This document shows, one piece after another, positions 42,642 through 53,415 of a stretch of DNA of 64,000 nt. The position numbers and the translations under genes are program-made. The notes under the pieces were generated by a model. That model did no database searches. It saw nothing but the letters and a program-made list of their open reading frames with translations, and had not been told where the DNA came from. Positions within the stretch are counted from its first letter, which is position 1, and the number at the start of each line of letters is the position of its first letter. Origin of the DNA: Flectonema sp. DT1601 (taxonomy: Eukaryota; Euglenozoa; Diplonemea; Diplonemida; Diplonemidae); the NCBI GenBank assembly GCA_964019425.1, contig OZ025845.1, positions 186,001 to 250,000 of the forward strand, read 5' to 3'.

Positions 42642-43433
42642 CACCAGCAGAACATTTTTTTTTCTGAAGGACAAAATAATACATTTGAGTCATATTCAGG
42701 TCGAGGAAAAAACATTAAAAAAAAAGAAAACTAAACACCCTAAAAGACAATCCTTTGTTATCATTGTTTTGAAGTGATCTGATAAAGAAGAAAACAGCAA
42801 CGATAAAAAAGAAATAATTTTGTATATACAAAACAAAAAGAATCTTCGAAGCGTAGGCGATACTCTCACACGTGTGCATCAAAAAAAAGTGGATGTTGTT
42901 GTTTTTTTTCATTCTGCTTTTCTCTCTCTCTCTCTTTTTTTTTTTTTTTTTTGGTTAATTCTCTCTCATGGAAGTCGCGGAATAATATTAGCAACATCAA
43001 TCAAGGAAAAAGAAAAAAAAAAAACGGAGGAGTATTTTTTTTTTTTTAAAAAAAAATAATAATGCAGGTTCTATTCGCAGTGGAAACTAACCGCCTTCTT
43101 TTTTTTTTTTTTTTTTCCTTTCTTTTTTTGGCTTTAAATTCAAAATCAGAAAATGATGTTCTTTTTTTTTTTTATGCACAAAAAACCGTAAGCCGAATTG
43201 AGTGCTGTCAATATTCCCCTTTTTTTTTTCTCTGGTTTCAGACAATATTTGTTATAAAAAAAAAAAAAAAAAAAATCGAAATCACGCAGCTATAAGAATA
43301 CTGAGCGAACAAAATTTATAAAAAAAAAAAAAAAACCTCCTCTGTTATTTACTCAATAGATTTTTCTTTTTCCCCATACGAAAAATTGATTTTTTTTTTT
43401 TTTTTAAAAATGAATTTTTGCTATTATGTCATC
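42642..43433. other. Intergenic DNA with the HPt leader; no gene
   Basis: TTTTGTCCTTCAG on the minus strand ends at 42664, giving a 22-nt HPt leader. That leader contains a four-codon upstream ORF whose TGA overlaps the main ATG (TGATGG). The remainder is A/T and CT tracts. Confidence 0.55.
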
Positions 43434-44465
43434 TCATCCCTTCATGGTCCATGTTGTGCAGTATCCATGAGCCTGTGACATAATGTTTTCTGGAGTTCTG
43501 TGACTAGGTACTGATGTTGATAGCGACATATGACAACCGGCCATTAAACGTTGAGCTGCGCGGCGTTCACCTAAAAGTGATGAGTCTTTGAGAACTAACT
43601 CAAATCGATATGGAGTAGGAACGTATTGAACAGTTGCTTCACGTCCTTCCAAGACTACGTTCATTCCATCATTTGACATCTGTTTGAGAGCTGATGCTGC
43701 GAATTTCACAACGTCACCCTGAGTGTATTCAGCCACTGTTGGAATGTTTTTAGCAACCAAAGGTTCTTTTAATGTCGTGTTTTGAATGTCAGCAACAGTC
43801 GTATTAAAACCTAAACCGTTAATCCTGATGGCGTATTCCTTGTCACCGACTTTTTCAAACGAAAGCATTGACACCCATTTTGCTACATTCTCTGGAGTCA
43901 ATATCTTTGTGGCATTTCCCTTTAAGTCGATACCTTGCTGAGCACATTCAGTAGCAGCGAGTAATGTCAAGGAACGAAAAACGTTTCCGTTACTCCAAGA
44001 AACCGAGTTTGGAAGTTTTTCAAGTAGAGTTGTTGTTGTCGTCCCCTTTCCTGTTCCAGACATGCCTTGAAGAACCACAACTGATCCTTTTGCTGTGGAG
44101 ATGTCGCTGATGATCTGATCAGCTACTTGTTCTGGAGTCTTTCCGTATACATCAATTTGAGCAACTTTTGGGGGATTAATCTTCGGAAGTACTCCGCTAT
44201 CTATTGAGTGTTGGACACCCTTCCATAGTTTTTCATCATCCTCTTTATCTCTTACGATCATCATTTCTCCTTCTGATTTAGCCAAAGCCTCAAAACTCCT
44301 GTCACCCTTCAAACATCTTATCATCTCACTGCTCGTATTGCTATTTTGCTTACTGAGTAACTCCCACGACATGTTGCAGTCAAGTCCTGAAGCCAGTCCT
44401 TGGCTTACACCAGCCCCAGCAAATCCGAAACCAGCTCCAAATAAGACCCTACTAAGTCTTGACAT
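43434..44465 (-). CDS. Cytidylate-kinase-like P-loop nucleoside monophosphate kinase
   Basis: 343 residues from the ATG at 44465. The frame above it is only homopolymer-derived Lys/Phe, and TTTCCTACAG ends 16 nt before this ATG. The N-terminus MSRLSRVLFGAGFGFAGAG could be a mitochondrial targeting segment. A P-loop (VLQGMSGTGKGTTTT) lies near residue 130. NGNVFRSLTLLAATE and GMNVVLEGREATVQYVPTPY (near 270), followed by LLGERRAAQRLM, are arranged as in the bacterial-type cytidylate kinase (CMP binding, then the DGRD-like motif, then the lid Arg residues). In typical Cmk the motif is VVDGRDIG; here it is LEGREAT, so substrate choice may differ. About 120 N-terminal residues precede the kinase core and have no recognised domain. 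Confidence 0.65.
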   Translation of the reverse strand: MSRLSRVLFGAGFGFAGAGVSQGLASGLDCNMSWELLSKQNSNTSSEMIRCLKGDRSFEALAKSEGEMMIVRDKEDDEKLWKGVQHSIDSGVLPKINPPKVAQIDVYGKTPEQVADQIISDISTAKGSVVVLQGMSGTGKGTTTTTLLEKLPNSVSWSNGNVFRSLTLLAATECAQQGIDLKGNATKILTPENVAKWVSMLSFEKVGDKEYAIRINGLGFNTTVADIQNTTLKEPLVAKNIPTVAEYTQGDVVKFAASALKQMSNDGMNVVLEGREATVQYVPTPYRFELVLKDSSLLGERRAAQRLMAGCHMSLSTSVPSHRTPENIMSQAHGYCTTWTMKG

Positions 44466-44807
44466 ATTTATGATGGACACGCTGTAGGAAATTTTTAGAG
44501 AAACATAGAAATCTACTTTGGGAAAAAAAAAAAAAAAAAAAAAAAAAAACGAATAGAGGACGAGTTGAGAAAAATTGAAAGAAAATTGTGTGGGAAGATT
44601 TAAAAAAGAAAAGAAAAAAACAGTTTCATTTTTCTTCTTCTTCTTTTTTTTTTTTTTTTTTTTTTTCTTCTCTGTGTTCCGGATTTTAAGAACTAGAGTC
44701 GTCTTTTGACATATCAATTTTTTTTCTTTTTCAAGCAACTTATTAATTATCATATAATTTTATTTTTTTTCCAAAAAGAAAGAAAATTAACTTAACCAAA
44801 AAAAAAA

Positions 44808-44840
<33 letters not shown>

Positions 44841-44956
44841 CATTATGGTTCTCAATCTAATATAATAAATACTCTAACAGAAAAATTCTTACAAAAAAAA
44901 AAAAAAAATCACAAAATTGCATGTATGATTGCACCTACACAAGATAGTTATCGAGG
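44466..44956. other. Short intergenic region, homopolymers
   Basis: It holds the leader of the kinase gene and several A and T tracts of 15 to 30 bases. No gene is seen. Confidence 0.55.
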
Positions 44957-47866
44957 TTAGCTACTTCGCTTCATTTTAGAATTCAGAGATCGCATTGACG
45001 TTGCAGACACCGAAACCTCTTTCACTGCAGCGACAGATCCACGAGCAGCTTGTTTACTTACAATAACAGTGTTTTTTATTTTTTGTTTATTAGACGATGG
45101 TGCTTTATGTGATTGACTGCGAATATTAAGTTTTCCTGCTGGACGTTTCGGAATAGAAGGAACCTGATCACTGGAAGTTATCGTGAGACTCAATGACTGA
45201 GGTGTTCTACAAGGAGTCGATGCTGATGTAGTTTCAGGTGTTGAAGGTCTGACTGGGAAATCAACAGTAACATCACGACTAGGGTTGTATGATGATCGAA
45301 TGTCTTGTGTTGGTTTTAATACAATTGGTTTATCAGAATCATATTCATGTAAATCAGGTTCACTACAACTCGACATATCATCATCAACCTGCTCATCAGA
45401 TATGTGTAACACTTCAGGCTTATGATTTACATCTGATTTTACAATAATCCGTTCTGGAAGCGATGAGTCTATATTTCCATTCATACGAGCATCATGCAAA
45501 CCTATGACAGTTGAAAGACTATCAGCAGCGGTTACCTTCGATGGTTGAATCGCAGTGTCTGAAACACTACTTTGAGATTGTATTGAAGGTGTAGATGAAG
45601 GTCTAGGCAATCCATTGTCATCAGTACATGTAGACGATGATATCTTTTTTCCAATACTTTCAGATAGCTGAATATGACTATCCCCAGCTTGAGTCCCACA
45701 TTCACTGCTGGTTGCAAGACTTCCTTTTCTTTGAAGTATCATCGCAGATGACGAGTTCGATTTTTTCAAATCCATTTTCGATATATGATGATAAAGAATT
45801 GCCTCGTCTATCTCCTTATCTGTTTTAACCTTAGCCTTAGCCAATCCTTGTTCCTCAGCAAATGATAAATTTCTTCCTAATCTCTGAGGAGACCTTTTCT
45901 GTAAATGATGAGGTTTTTTCTTCAACCCAAGAAGAGCAGGATTACTGAGGGCTCTTCCATGAGCAAGTGTTGGTTTAACAGCTGGCTTGTTACTTAGTTT
46001 TAGTTTTTGAGGTTGAGGCGGAGGTGTTGGAGATAACGAGACTTCAGTTGGAGTTGGTGGATCAGATAAATCTAAATCAACAGACAGGTTGTTAGGACCC
46101 TTCATTATATTTTCAACCACCGGAATGGCACTTGGAAGCTTCGTTACATCTTGTGGTAGGGCAGCTAGAACATTAGTAAGAGATTTCACCTTGGTATCAA
46201 CATTCCTCTTAACAAATAACATCCTCTGCATCAAGTCTTCCATCATTTCTTTACAATCAGTAACTGATATAGATTTACCAATCGATGTGTTTTGTGTCAT
46301 TGCCTTCATTGGAGGACGTTTAGAAGCAGTTCCTGGTCTGTCTATTGTCGCCGTTGACGGTCTGAGACCCGGAGTCGACCAGGCATTTCCACTTCCTTGA
46401 AAAGATTCAATTTTTGAAGTTTTTACAAAACTTACTTCTGATTCAGCTTTTTCTGATGAACTGTCTTTCTCATCATTTAAATCTGTTAATTCCAACCTAT
46501 TAACTTTCACAACCGAATAGTCATCGATAATTTCCAAAGTATTAACCATTGAATATATCAACTGATGATGTGATTCTACATCTGAACTGATGTCTGGCAT
46601 CTCCAGTTCAGTAGAATTAGCGATGCGTAACTCAACTAATGAATTTAACTTTGACAGCACTCTTAAACAACTGTAGTCTCTAACGAATCCGCAGTTGTTT
46701 GATATGTCAAGAGATTCCAATAAGGGACAGTGTTTTGATATTAATAATAAAGGATTTCTACCCACTGCATTTGAGGTAACTGTTGCTGATGTTCTTCTTG
46801 AAACTGATGATCCACAACGTGAAGGTATTCTCTTTGGTGTCGTTTGTCTTGGTAAAACAACAACACCCTCATCTTCTGATGCATATTCCGCCTGTCCAAT
46901 CTCATCTCCATAATTAATTTGAATTGAATTGTTCTTCGAAGAAATCGGTGTTTCTGCCTTAGAACTAACCGCCTTCGGTGTTCTACTAATTTGAGACGCT
47001 GTTTCCATTCCATGACCAGCTTGCAGATTATTAAAACCAACAAGCAACTCCGTAAGATGAGGTAGAGGTGAAATCCAACTAAGAGATTTTAATTTATTAT
47101 ACCGAAGATTAAGTGATGATAAATTTTGTAATGTTCGCAAGGGAGACATTGCCGCTGCTGCTCTATGTGAGGCTATTGAATCGGATTTCATGCTCGAAGT
47201 AGCTGCGCATATAAAATTATACGAGACATCAAGATCTTGTAATGCAAGTAGTTTTTCAATTCCATCTAAGGTTGTTAACTTATTATGAGATGCGCGTAAA
47301 TCTGTTAGTCGGGACATTTTACAACCATCAAGGGTTTTTAATTGATTTCTTGAAATATTTAAAAATTCCAATTGAGGAAAATTTATTCCAGCAATAGTTT
47401 TCAACCTATTACCCTCCAGAGTTAAGGTTTTTAACTTAATAAGATGAGATAAAAGTTCTAAACCACAATCATCACCAAGACAATTGTCCATCAGAGATAG
47501 GTGTTGCAGATTATGCAATTCAGAAATACCATAAACCGTAGTAATGTGATTGTGATCCAACATTAGTTCTTGCAGCAAATGAGGTATAAATTTTCCTTTT
47601 ATCGGTTTAGTCGTCGGAAAACTGCAGATTTTATTTCTACTCAGTGTTAGGGTCTTTAATTTTTCACAAGCAAGGAATGCTTCTTTGTCAATCGAAGATA
47701 TATTTTGTTTTCTAATTTCAATTCCAGGGACCGTTCGGATTTCCTCATCGTCGTGTAGTTTTTCATTTATGATACCGATGGTCAATGTTCGAAGCTCTTC
47801 ATCATTCTCTGCGTGCAATCTCCTCCTTTCCAGGGATTGTATTGATGCGGAGAGGTCGACCGACAT
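44957..47866 (-). CDS. Large SDS22-type leucine-rich repeat protein with disordered tail
   Basis: 969 residues from the ATG at 47866. TTTTTTCTCTTACAG ends only 13 nt upstream, a model acceptor. Residues about 50-310 hold 22 to 24 residue LRRs (LQELMLDHNHITTVYGISEL, LKTLTLEGNRLKTIAGINFP, LTDLRASHNKLTTLDGIEKL, LQDLDVSYNFI). This is the SDS22/LRRC type common in ciliary and phosphatase-binding proteins. A further LRR-like block (CPLLESLDISNNCGFV, then LNSLVELRIANSTELEM) follows a spacer near residue 380. From about 480 to the end the protein is Ser/Pro/Thr rich and probably disordered, with many short basic patches. It may be an axonemal or centrosomal scaffold; that is inference from family habits only. 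Confidence 0.8.
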   Translation of the reverse strand: MSVDLSASIQSLERRRLHAENDEELRTLTIGIINEKLHDDEEIRTVPGIEIRKQNISSIDKEAFLACEKLKTLTLSRNKICSFPTTKPIKGKFIPHLLQELMLDHNHITTVYGISELHNLQHLSLMDNCLGDDCGLELLSHLIKLKTLTLEGNRLKTIAGINFPQLEFLNISRNQLKTLDGCKMSRLTDLRASHNKLTTLDGIEKLLALQDLDVSYNFICAATSSMKSDSIASHRAAAAMSPLRTLQNLSSLNLRYNKLKSLSWISPLPHLTELLVGFNNLQAGHGMETASQISRTPKAVSSKAETPISSKNNSIQINYGDEIGQAEYASEDEGVVVLPRQTTPKRIPSRCGSSVSRRTSATVTSNAVGRNPLLLISKHCPLLESLDISNNCGFVRDYSCLRVLSKLNSLVELRIANSTELEMPDISSDVESHHQLIYSMVNTLEIIDDYSVVKVNRLELTDLNDEKDSSSEKAESEVSFVKTSKIESFQGSGNAWSTPGLRPSTATIDRPGTASKRPPMKAMTQNTSIGKSISVTDCKEMMEDLMQRMLFVKRNVDTKVKSLTNVLAALPQDVTKLPSAIPVVENIMKGPNNLSVDLDLSDPPTPTEVSLSPTPPPQPQKLKLSNKPAVKPTLAHGRALSNPALLGLKKKPHHLQKRSPQRLGRNLSFAEEQGLAKAKVKTDKEIDEAILYHHISKMDLKKSNSSSAMILQRKGSLATSSECGTQAGDSHIQLSESIGKKISSSTCTDDNGLPRPSSTPSIQSQSSVSDTAIQPSKVTAADSLSTVIGLHDARMNGNIDSSLPERIIVKSDVNHKPEVLHISDEQVDDDMSSCSEPDLHEYDSDKPIVLKPTQDIRSSYNPSRDVTVDFPVRPSTPETTSASTPCRTPQSLSLTITSSDQVPSIPKRPAGKLNIRSQSHKAPSSNKQKIKNTVIVSKQAARGSVAAVKEVSVSATSMRSLNSKMKRSS

Positions 47867-48482
47867 CGCTGTCGCTCTACTGTAAGAGAAAAAAAAGAAA
47901 ACTAAAACACAGACCTTTCTCAGGTATAAGAAATACTAAGCCCGTCACCAAGACTGGGTAACAAAAATGATCAGGTATTTCCTGAACTAGCACATTTAAA
48001 GATAAAAAGAAAGAAAAGAGGGATGGGAAGTACTTAAATCGGTTCGGGTTTTTTTTTTTTTTTTTTTTTTTTTCTGGAGAAATTATTTTTCTGAAAACAA
48101 GCTGAACCACGCAACCTTATTTGCTATGGCTGTGGGTCTGAGAATAACCCAGTTCTTTTGAAAATTAGGGCCCTCGTCTCTGTCTTTTTATATTCACAGT
48201 CACCTATAACTCTACCTGTGTGAAAACACACACAATGGAGCTGTTAGTGTGTGTGTGTTTGCCTGTTGCATTGATAAACCATAATAAAGAAAAATTTTTT
48301 TTTTTATGATTTGCTTTTGTAAGAAAATGGCTCTTTGAAGTAGACACTCCCCAGATTAGTATCCAACAAAAAATATTTCATAAATATTAAGCACAAATAC
48401 CTGATAGTGAGTCGAGGATCATTTTCGGCCAAAAAAAAAAAAAAAACTTTTTTTTTTTTTTGTTATCGAAAACAAAAAATTA

Positions 48483-48513
<31 letters not shown>

Positions 48514-49690
48514 CCATTGCAATACCAATTCGGCACTACAAACCAATAAAGGAAAGAAAGGAAAGGAAAACGTTACATTACAATACGACACGATTCCCTT
48601 TTTCGTATAAATAGTCGTAGAAGAAGAAGATGAAAAAGAAGTCATTCTCAGACACTTCAAGCAACTTGCTGTAACTCTGTAAATCGTATACTTTTGAAAT
48701 CTGAGTTGCTAAAACTACTTAGTTAAGTTACTTGATTTTTTTTATATAAAATCAAAAAAAATCAAAAAAAAACCTTTTAAAAAAACCAAAAAAAAACAGG
48801 GAAAAGAACATGATGTCAAAGACAGTAAGATGTTTTCTGGATAACTGGAACAAATAAAAAAATAAAATAAAAGATAGGGGAAGCTGAGAGACAATAATCA
48901 CACGAACAAAGAGGGGAGTAATTTCACACAAATAGCATAAAAAAAAAAAACATCCGATAAATTTTCATAAAAAAATTTTCCGAGAATTATTAAACTGTCA
49001 GCTACTACCCGACTTGCTGGTAGTCCAATAGAGAAACAAACGATTCACAAAATTATTTTGCATTCAAAAAAAAAAAAAAAAAAAAAAACGGCGGACTATG
49101 TACAGAGATCCAGTGTGCTATTTGTGTGATCCTGCTGCACAGCAACTTGTTCGACTTTTGCTTCTTCCAACAGACTCAAAACCTGTTGGAGTTCAAAAGA
49201 AACGTTCTAAGCAGTTAGTTAGTTTAGTTAGCAAAATACAAACTGATGACTACGAGGGGTCTGGGTAGCCCGCATCAGTAAGGACCCAATCGCGAAGATT
49301 GTAGTTTCATAGTTGCCCGCAGAGTGGCCAATCGGTAGTCAGTAATATATTCCTTGGCAGGTTTCTATCTACTCTCTTTTCTAAAAGGTTTTCAAAAAAA
49401 AAAAAAAATGAAAGGTAACTAAAAAGAAATACTACGAGAAAAAAAAAGGAAATCAAGCTAGGTATGTCACCACACTTGATAAACACATGTGTTATATAGG
49501 GAGATATTAGTACGAATTATGTGTTTAAGGTTGGGAATGGTTACAAAAAAAACAAACAAACAATTTTTTTTTTAAAAAAAGAAAAAAAGAGTGCTGAAAT
49601 TTTTGACACGGAAAAAAAATAATTAAAAAAAAAAAAAAAAATACATTCGAAAAATACAACACAAAAAAGAGCGAAACAATGTTTCAACTT

Positions 49691-49721
<31 letters not shown>

Positions 49722-50423
49722 GGGTAGGGGGCTGGTTACAAGACAAACATAATTCCACACCAAACAAACACTGTGAGAGTAAAAATATCATCGCAAACAA
49801 GACACTCACTTATCCAGAAGTACTAACGTGTAAAACACTAGAAGCAAAAACAAACAGAATGGGGTGGCTACAAGACAAGGAAAGAATTAAAAAAAAATTA
49901 ATTTTGATCTGCAAAATGTCCGGCAAGTAAAAATGTTCTTTTGCTTTCACAATTCAGAAGTGGATATCACAACCACCGACTACAAGAAAAAGAAAAAAAA
50001 AAGGAAATCGACAATCCACTTGGCTTTTGTCTTACTTAGGACACGGCACTTGGAGATTTTTTTTTTTTTTTTTTTTTCATAAAAAAAAAATATTAAATAA
50101 AAACCATGAAAAGGGGGAAGCCAGTCGAAACCTACTAAGATAATTAAGTGTCAGGTTTTTAAAACTGCTCTTTATTCTTTGTTGTTCACAAAATATGAAC
50201 AAGTGTGGAATTTCAGATATAAACGACGTCAAAATAAATCGACACTGAAAGCTTTGCTGACAAAACATGTTGGTGATAACTAACTTCCATAATATAGTTG
50301 TATTAAGGAAATTAATAAAAAATAATTTAGGGAAAGGGGAAGAAGAAGAAGAAAAAAAAAAAAAAAAAAAAAATGACTATACGAATGACAAAACTGACGT
50401 AAATTTAATAAAAAATTTTGCAT

Positions 50424-50459
<36 letters not shown>

Positions 50460-50525
50460 AACACTAGCAAACCGAAAAGTCAAAACAACGACTGAACATC
50501 ATAAATGCTATCGGCGCAGTGTGTG
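47867..50525. other. Gene-free, homopolymer-rich DNA
   Basis: No supported gene. A 57-codon plus-strand frame at 49098 (MYRDPVCYLCDP) runs into a dispersed repeat at 49225-49270 and is doubtful. GGTTACAAGACAA and GGCTACAAGACAA near 49733 and 49864 are a diverged short duplication. Several A and T tracts exceed 20 bases. Confidence 0.55.
47880..47897 (-). promoter_or_regulatory. Putative trans-splice acceptor of the large LRR gene
   Basis: On the minus strand TTTTTTCTCTTACAG is followed by a 13-nt leader and the ATG. It is the clearest polypyrimidine-AG site in the window. A spliced-leader junction is predicted here. Confidence 0.55.
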
Positions 50526-50760
50526 TCATTGGCACCAAGGTACAGTGACAATATCCGTCCACAGGTTCTTTTTTTTTTTTTTTTTTTTTTTTTATTCGGA
50601 GTTCCAGAAACCACAAATTAAGCCAATGACGTTATTAAGTAACGTGGTTACCGACGGTTTCAGACAAGGAAGGGACTGAAGAACGCGATAATTTTATATC
50701 CGGATTGTCTATCCACCATCGACACACACAAATTGTCAAACTTTACCTTGGCACCAATGA
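50526..50760. mobile_element. Candidate MITE with ~28-bp terminal inverted repeats
   Basis: The left end, TCATTGGCACCAAGGTACAG then TGACAAT, pairs with the right end, whose reverse complement is TCATTGGTGCCAAGGTAAAG then TTTGACAAT. The arms agree apart from a few bases and a small gap. The 235-bp element encodes nothing and contains a T tract. A target-site duplication was not evident, so the superfamily is unassigned. Confidence 0.65.
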
Positions 50761-52047
50761 TAGAATATATCGTTATTAAAAGTGTTCAAAAAAATGAGGG
50801 AGTGAATTGTTTTATTTCAGAGGAGGGAAATAGGAGAAATTATAATTGCTTTTTTTTTTGTTTTCTTTTTTCCCCTCCACAGATTTTCGTAAATGCACAC
50901 AATACTATTAAAAAAAAAAAAAAGTAAAACTTGATGTGCACAACTAATCCTCCAAACCTCACACAAAAAAAATTATCCATTCAAGGAAAGCCTCAAACCA
51001 TTCGACTTGGCGTATTTGATTCTCTGATTCTAACACCAAGTTTCAAAAAACCACCAACTCCAAAATTTAATTTTTTTATTTTTTTTTCCCACGGATTGCT
51101 AATGAGCAGTACGAAAGCTTTGTGACCCGTTTACACATATGGATTCACGCTAATAGATTGTTAGAAAACTAATAACACAAACGGTCAATAATGTGATGGC
51201 TTCTGCTAGTACATGCACTCAGTAAAACCTTAGGAGGCTGAGAACACCATCAAGACCTACCTGTCTGTGATTTATGAAAATTTTGGAGGCTGGTTCGAAA
51301 ACACAATTTTCGTGTGTGGAGCTGGCGGTTTTTCGAAAGTGTTGAAATCTGGAATTCGAAAACCTTGAACAGAATTGGAGATTTCCTATTTAGTAATTCT
51401 GAGTCGAATATAAGTACTAAAAACCCGATGTGTAACCAAATCCTTATTTATCGAAGTCGGAAAAAAAAAAAAACGGAAAAAGCTCACGAGGTACCCACAC
51501 CACAGCTTCGCAGTGCAACTAAAGTTATTAGTCTTGCGAATCCTCGTAGCAGAGACAGTGAACTCACACTAAACAGAGAGAAATGTGTGTTCATTTTCTT
51601 AATGGAAGTAAATTTACAACTACTTAGGTAAGGAGGAGGGGAAATTGATAACAGTCGCATGGGTCGAGCAAAAGTTTTGAATAAAAAATGAAAGTAGCGT
51701 TTATTACGCGCTGTCAGAGAATTCTAAACATTTGCCTCCAACCTTCCGAACAAATCAGCTACATACCGAGATCGGAAACATTGTTTCCTAGTACCTGCAC
51801 GCTGCTATGAAGTGTTCGCCTCTGAGAACAACAACAAAAAAAAAAAAAAAAGGGGGGGGGGAAGAAAAAAAAAAACAGATTTTTTCAAACATAAAGAAAA
51901 GGTACAAAATTAACACCAAAAAAAGAAAAACAGGTCGTTTTAATATAATCAGAGAGCTTCTGAACTATTAATAAGTTCGTAAATTAGATAAAAAATCAGT
52001 ACTACACAAAAAAAAAGAGTGAATTATTTTATTAAAATAACATAAAC
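50761..52047. other. Gene-free DNA
   Basis: A 105-codon plus-strand frame (51314-51631) has no recognisable motif and opposes the local gene direction. The 3' UTR of the mucin-like gene probably lies near 51900-52047. Confidence 0.5.
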
Positions 52048-53384
52048 CTATTCTACTCCTCGCAACGAAGTGTTGAATGTAGCGATCGGGTTATTTACAA
52101 CACGAGTCATGCGATCAGAAGGAACGCCAAGACTGTAGCTTCCGTCTTCCCAGACAATGTCGCAGGTTCCGTCAGGAGCAATGTCTTGAATTTGTGCATC
52201 ATACGACTGCCCATCAACATACAGAACATTAACATTATCGCCCGTAACAAATGTGGTAGCACTTCCAGGTGATCCTGTCATTGGTGACTGAGATGGCTCT
52301 CTTGAAATTTCTCTCGACAGTTCCCTCGATACGGGAGCTGGTGAGGATATCGATACTGGAGCACCAAAACTCTGAGATACTGATCTAGATTTCATTGATC
52401 CATCTTGTGAATCTAATTCACGTGGTTCCTCATGGTCATGTGCTGTACTACTTGGTCTGTGTCTTAACATAAAGAAACTTCCAATAGCACAAACTAATAA
52501 CGATCCTGTAATAATAAGAGCGATACCCCACCAAGGCATACCAGAATCATCCGATGTTGTTATGACTGTCGGGATTGGTGTTGCAGCTGCTATGTTTGTA
52601 ACGACAGAACCAGTTGTGACTGGGATTCCTTCTTGAGTGAAAACACAAGTTGATGGATCTGCGTTACAAGCAGTAATAGCAGTGTTAACTTGTTGAACAC
52701 TTGCATCCCTGACAGTATCTGTTGCAGTGTTCCCAGAATCATCAACTATGAAGTCAAAATCAACAGCGACACCATTTGTATTCTGCAATACTTCAAACCC
52801 TCTTCCTGATGCGAATGTATTTCTACAACCAACACCCAATCTCGCAGCGTGAGATGTCGGACATTGTAATTGTCCGTTTACAAGACACACAGCCTTAGGA
52901 CACACATAGTACACTGCGATGTCAACAACTGTATTCGTAGGATTTCTTCTTAAAACAGTGAGCATTGCACGTACAAACCTCGCTCTAGAGAAAGCAACAA
53001 CCGAAGAATCCAACTGAATTCTTGAATAAACAGATAACTCTCTTGATATAACAGTAAAAGTAAACGGACGTCCAGTAGTTGTTCCTCTAGTCGCGGCATT
53101 GCATGTCACGGCAGCGGTTCCTGCTACGGTTCCAACTGTAAGCGTTAGCTCACCGGTTACACCGACATTCGGTTGTCTATTAAAAAAAGCTGGTTCAGCA
53201 GCAGTACAAGTAGTGACTGTTCCAGATGCCAAATTAGAAACAAATGCAACAATTCTATAATCGGTATTAACAACTGCCCTCAATGAGGATGTCTTTAGTG
53301 TGCATGCCTCCGATGGACATCTCGCAACTGTTGTTTTTTGTTTTGTTATGTGTGAAACAAATCAAAAAAAAAAAAAAAATTAAC

Positions 53385-53415
<31 letters not shown>

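Noticed and set aside
42073-42777. 234-codon plus-strand frame rich in Ser/Val
   Set aside because: Antisense to the Glu/Lys/Pro-rich linker of the HPt protein.
49098-49270. Small plus-strand frame MYRDPVCYLCDP
   Set aside because: Short, opposite to the gene cluster, and its 3' part is a dispersed repeat also present at 29118.
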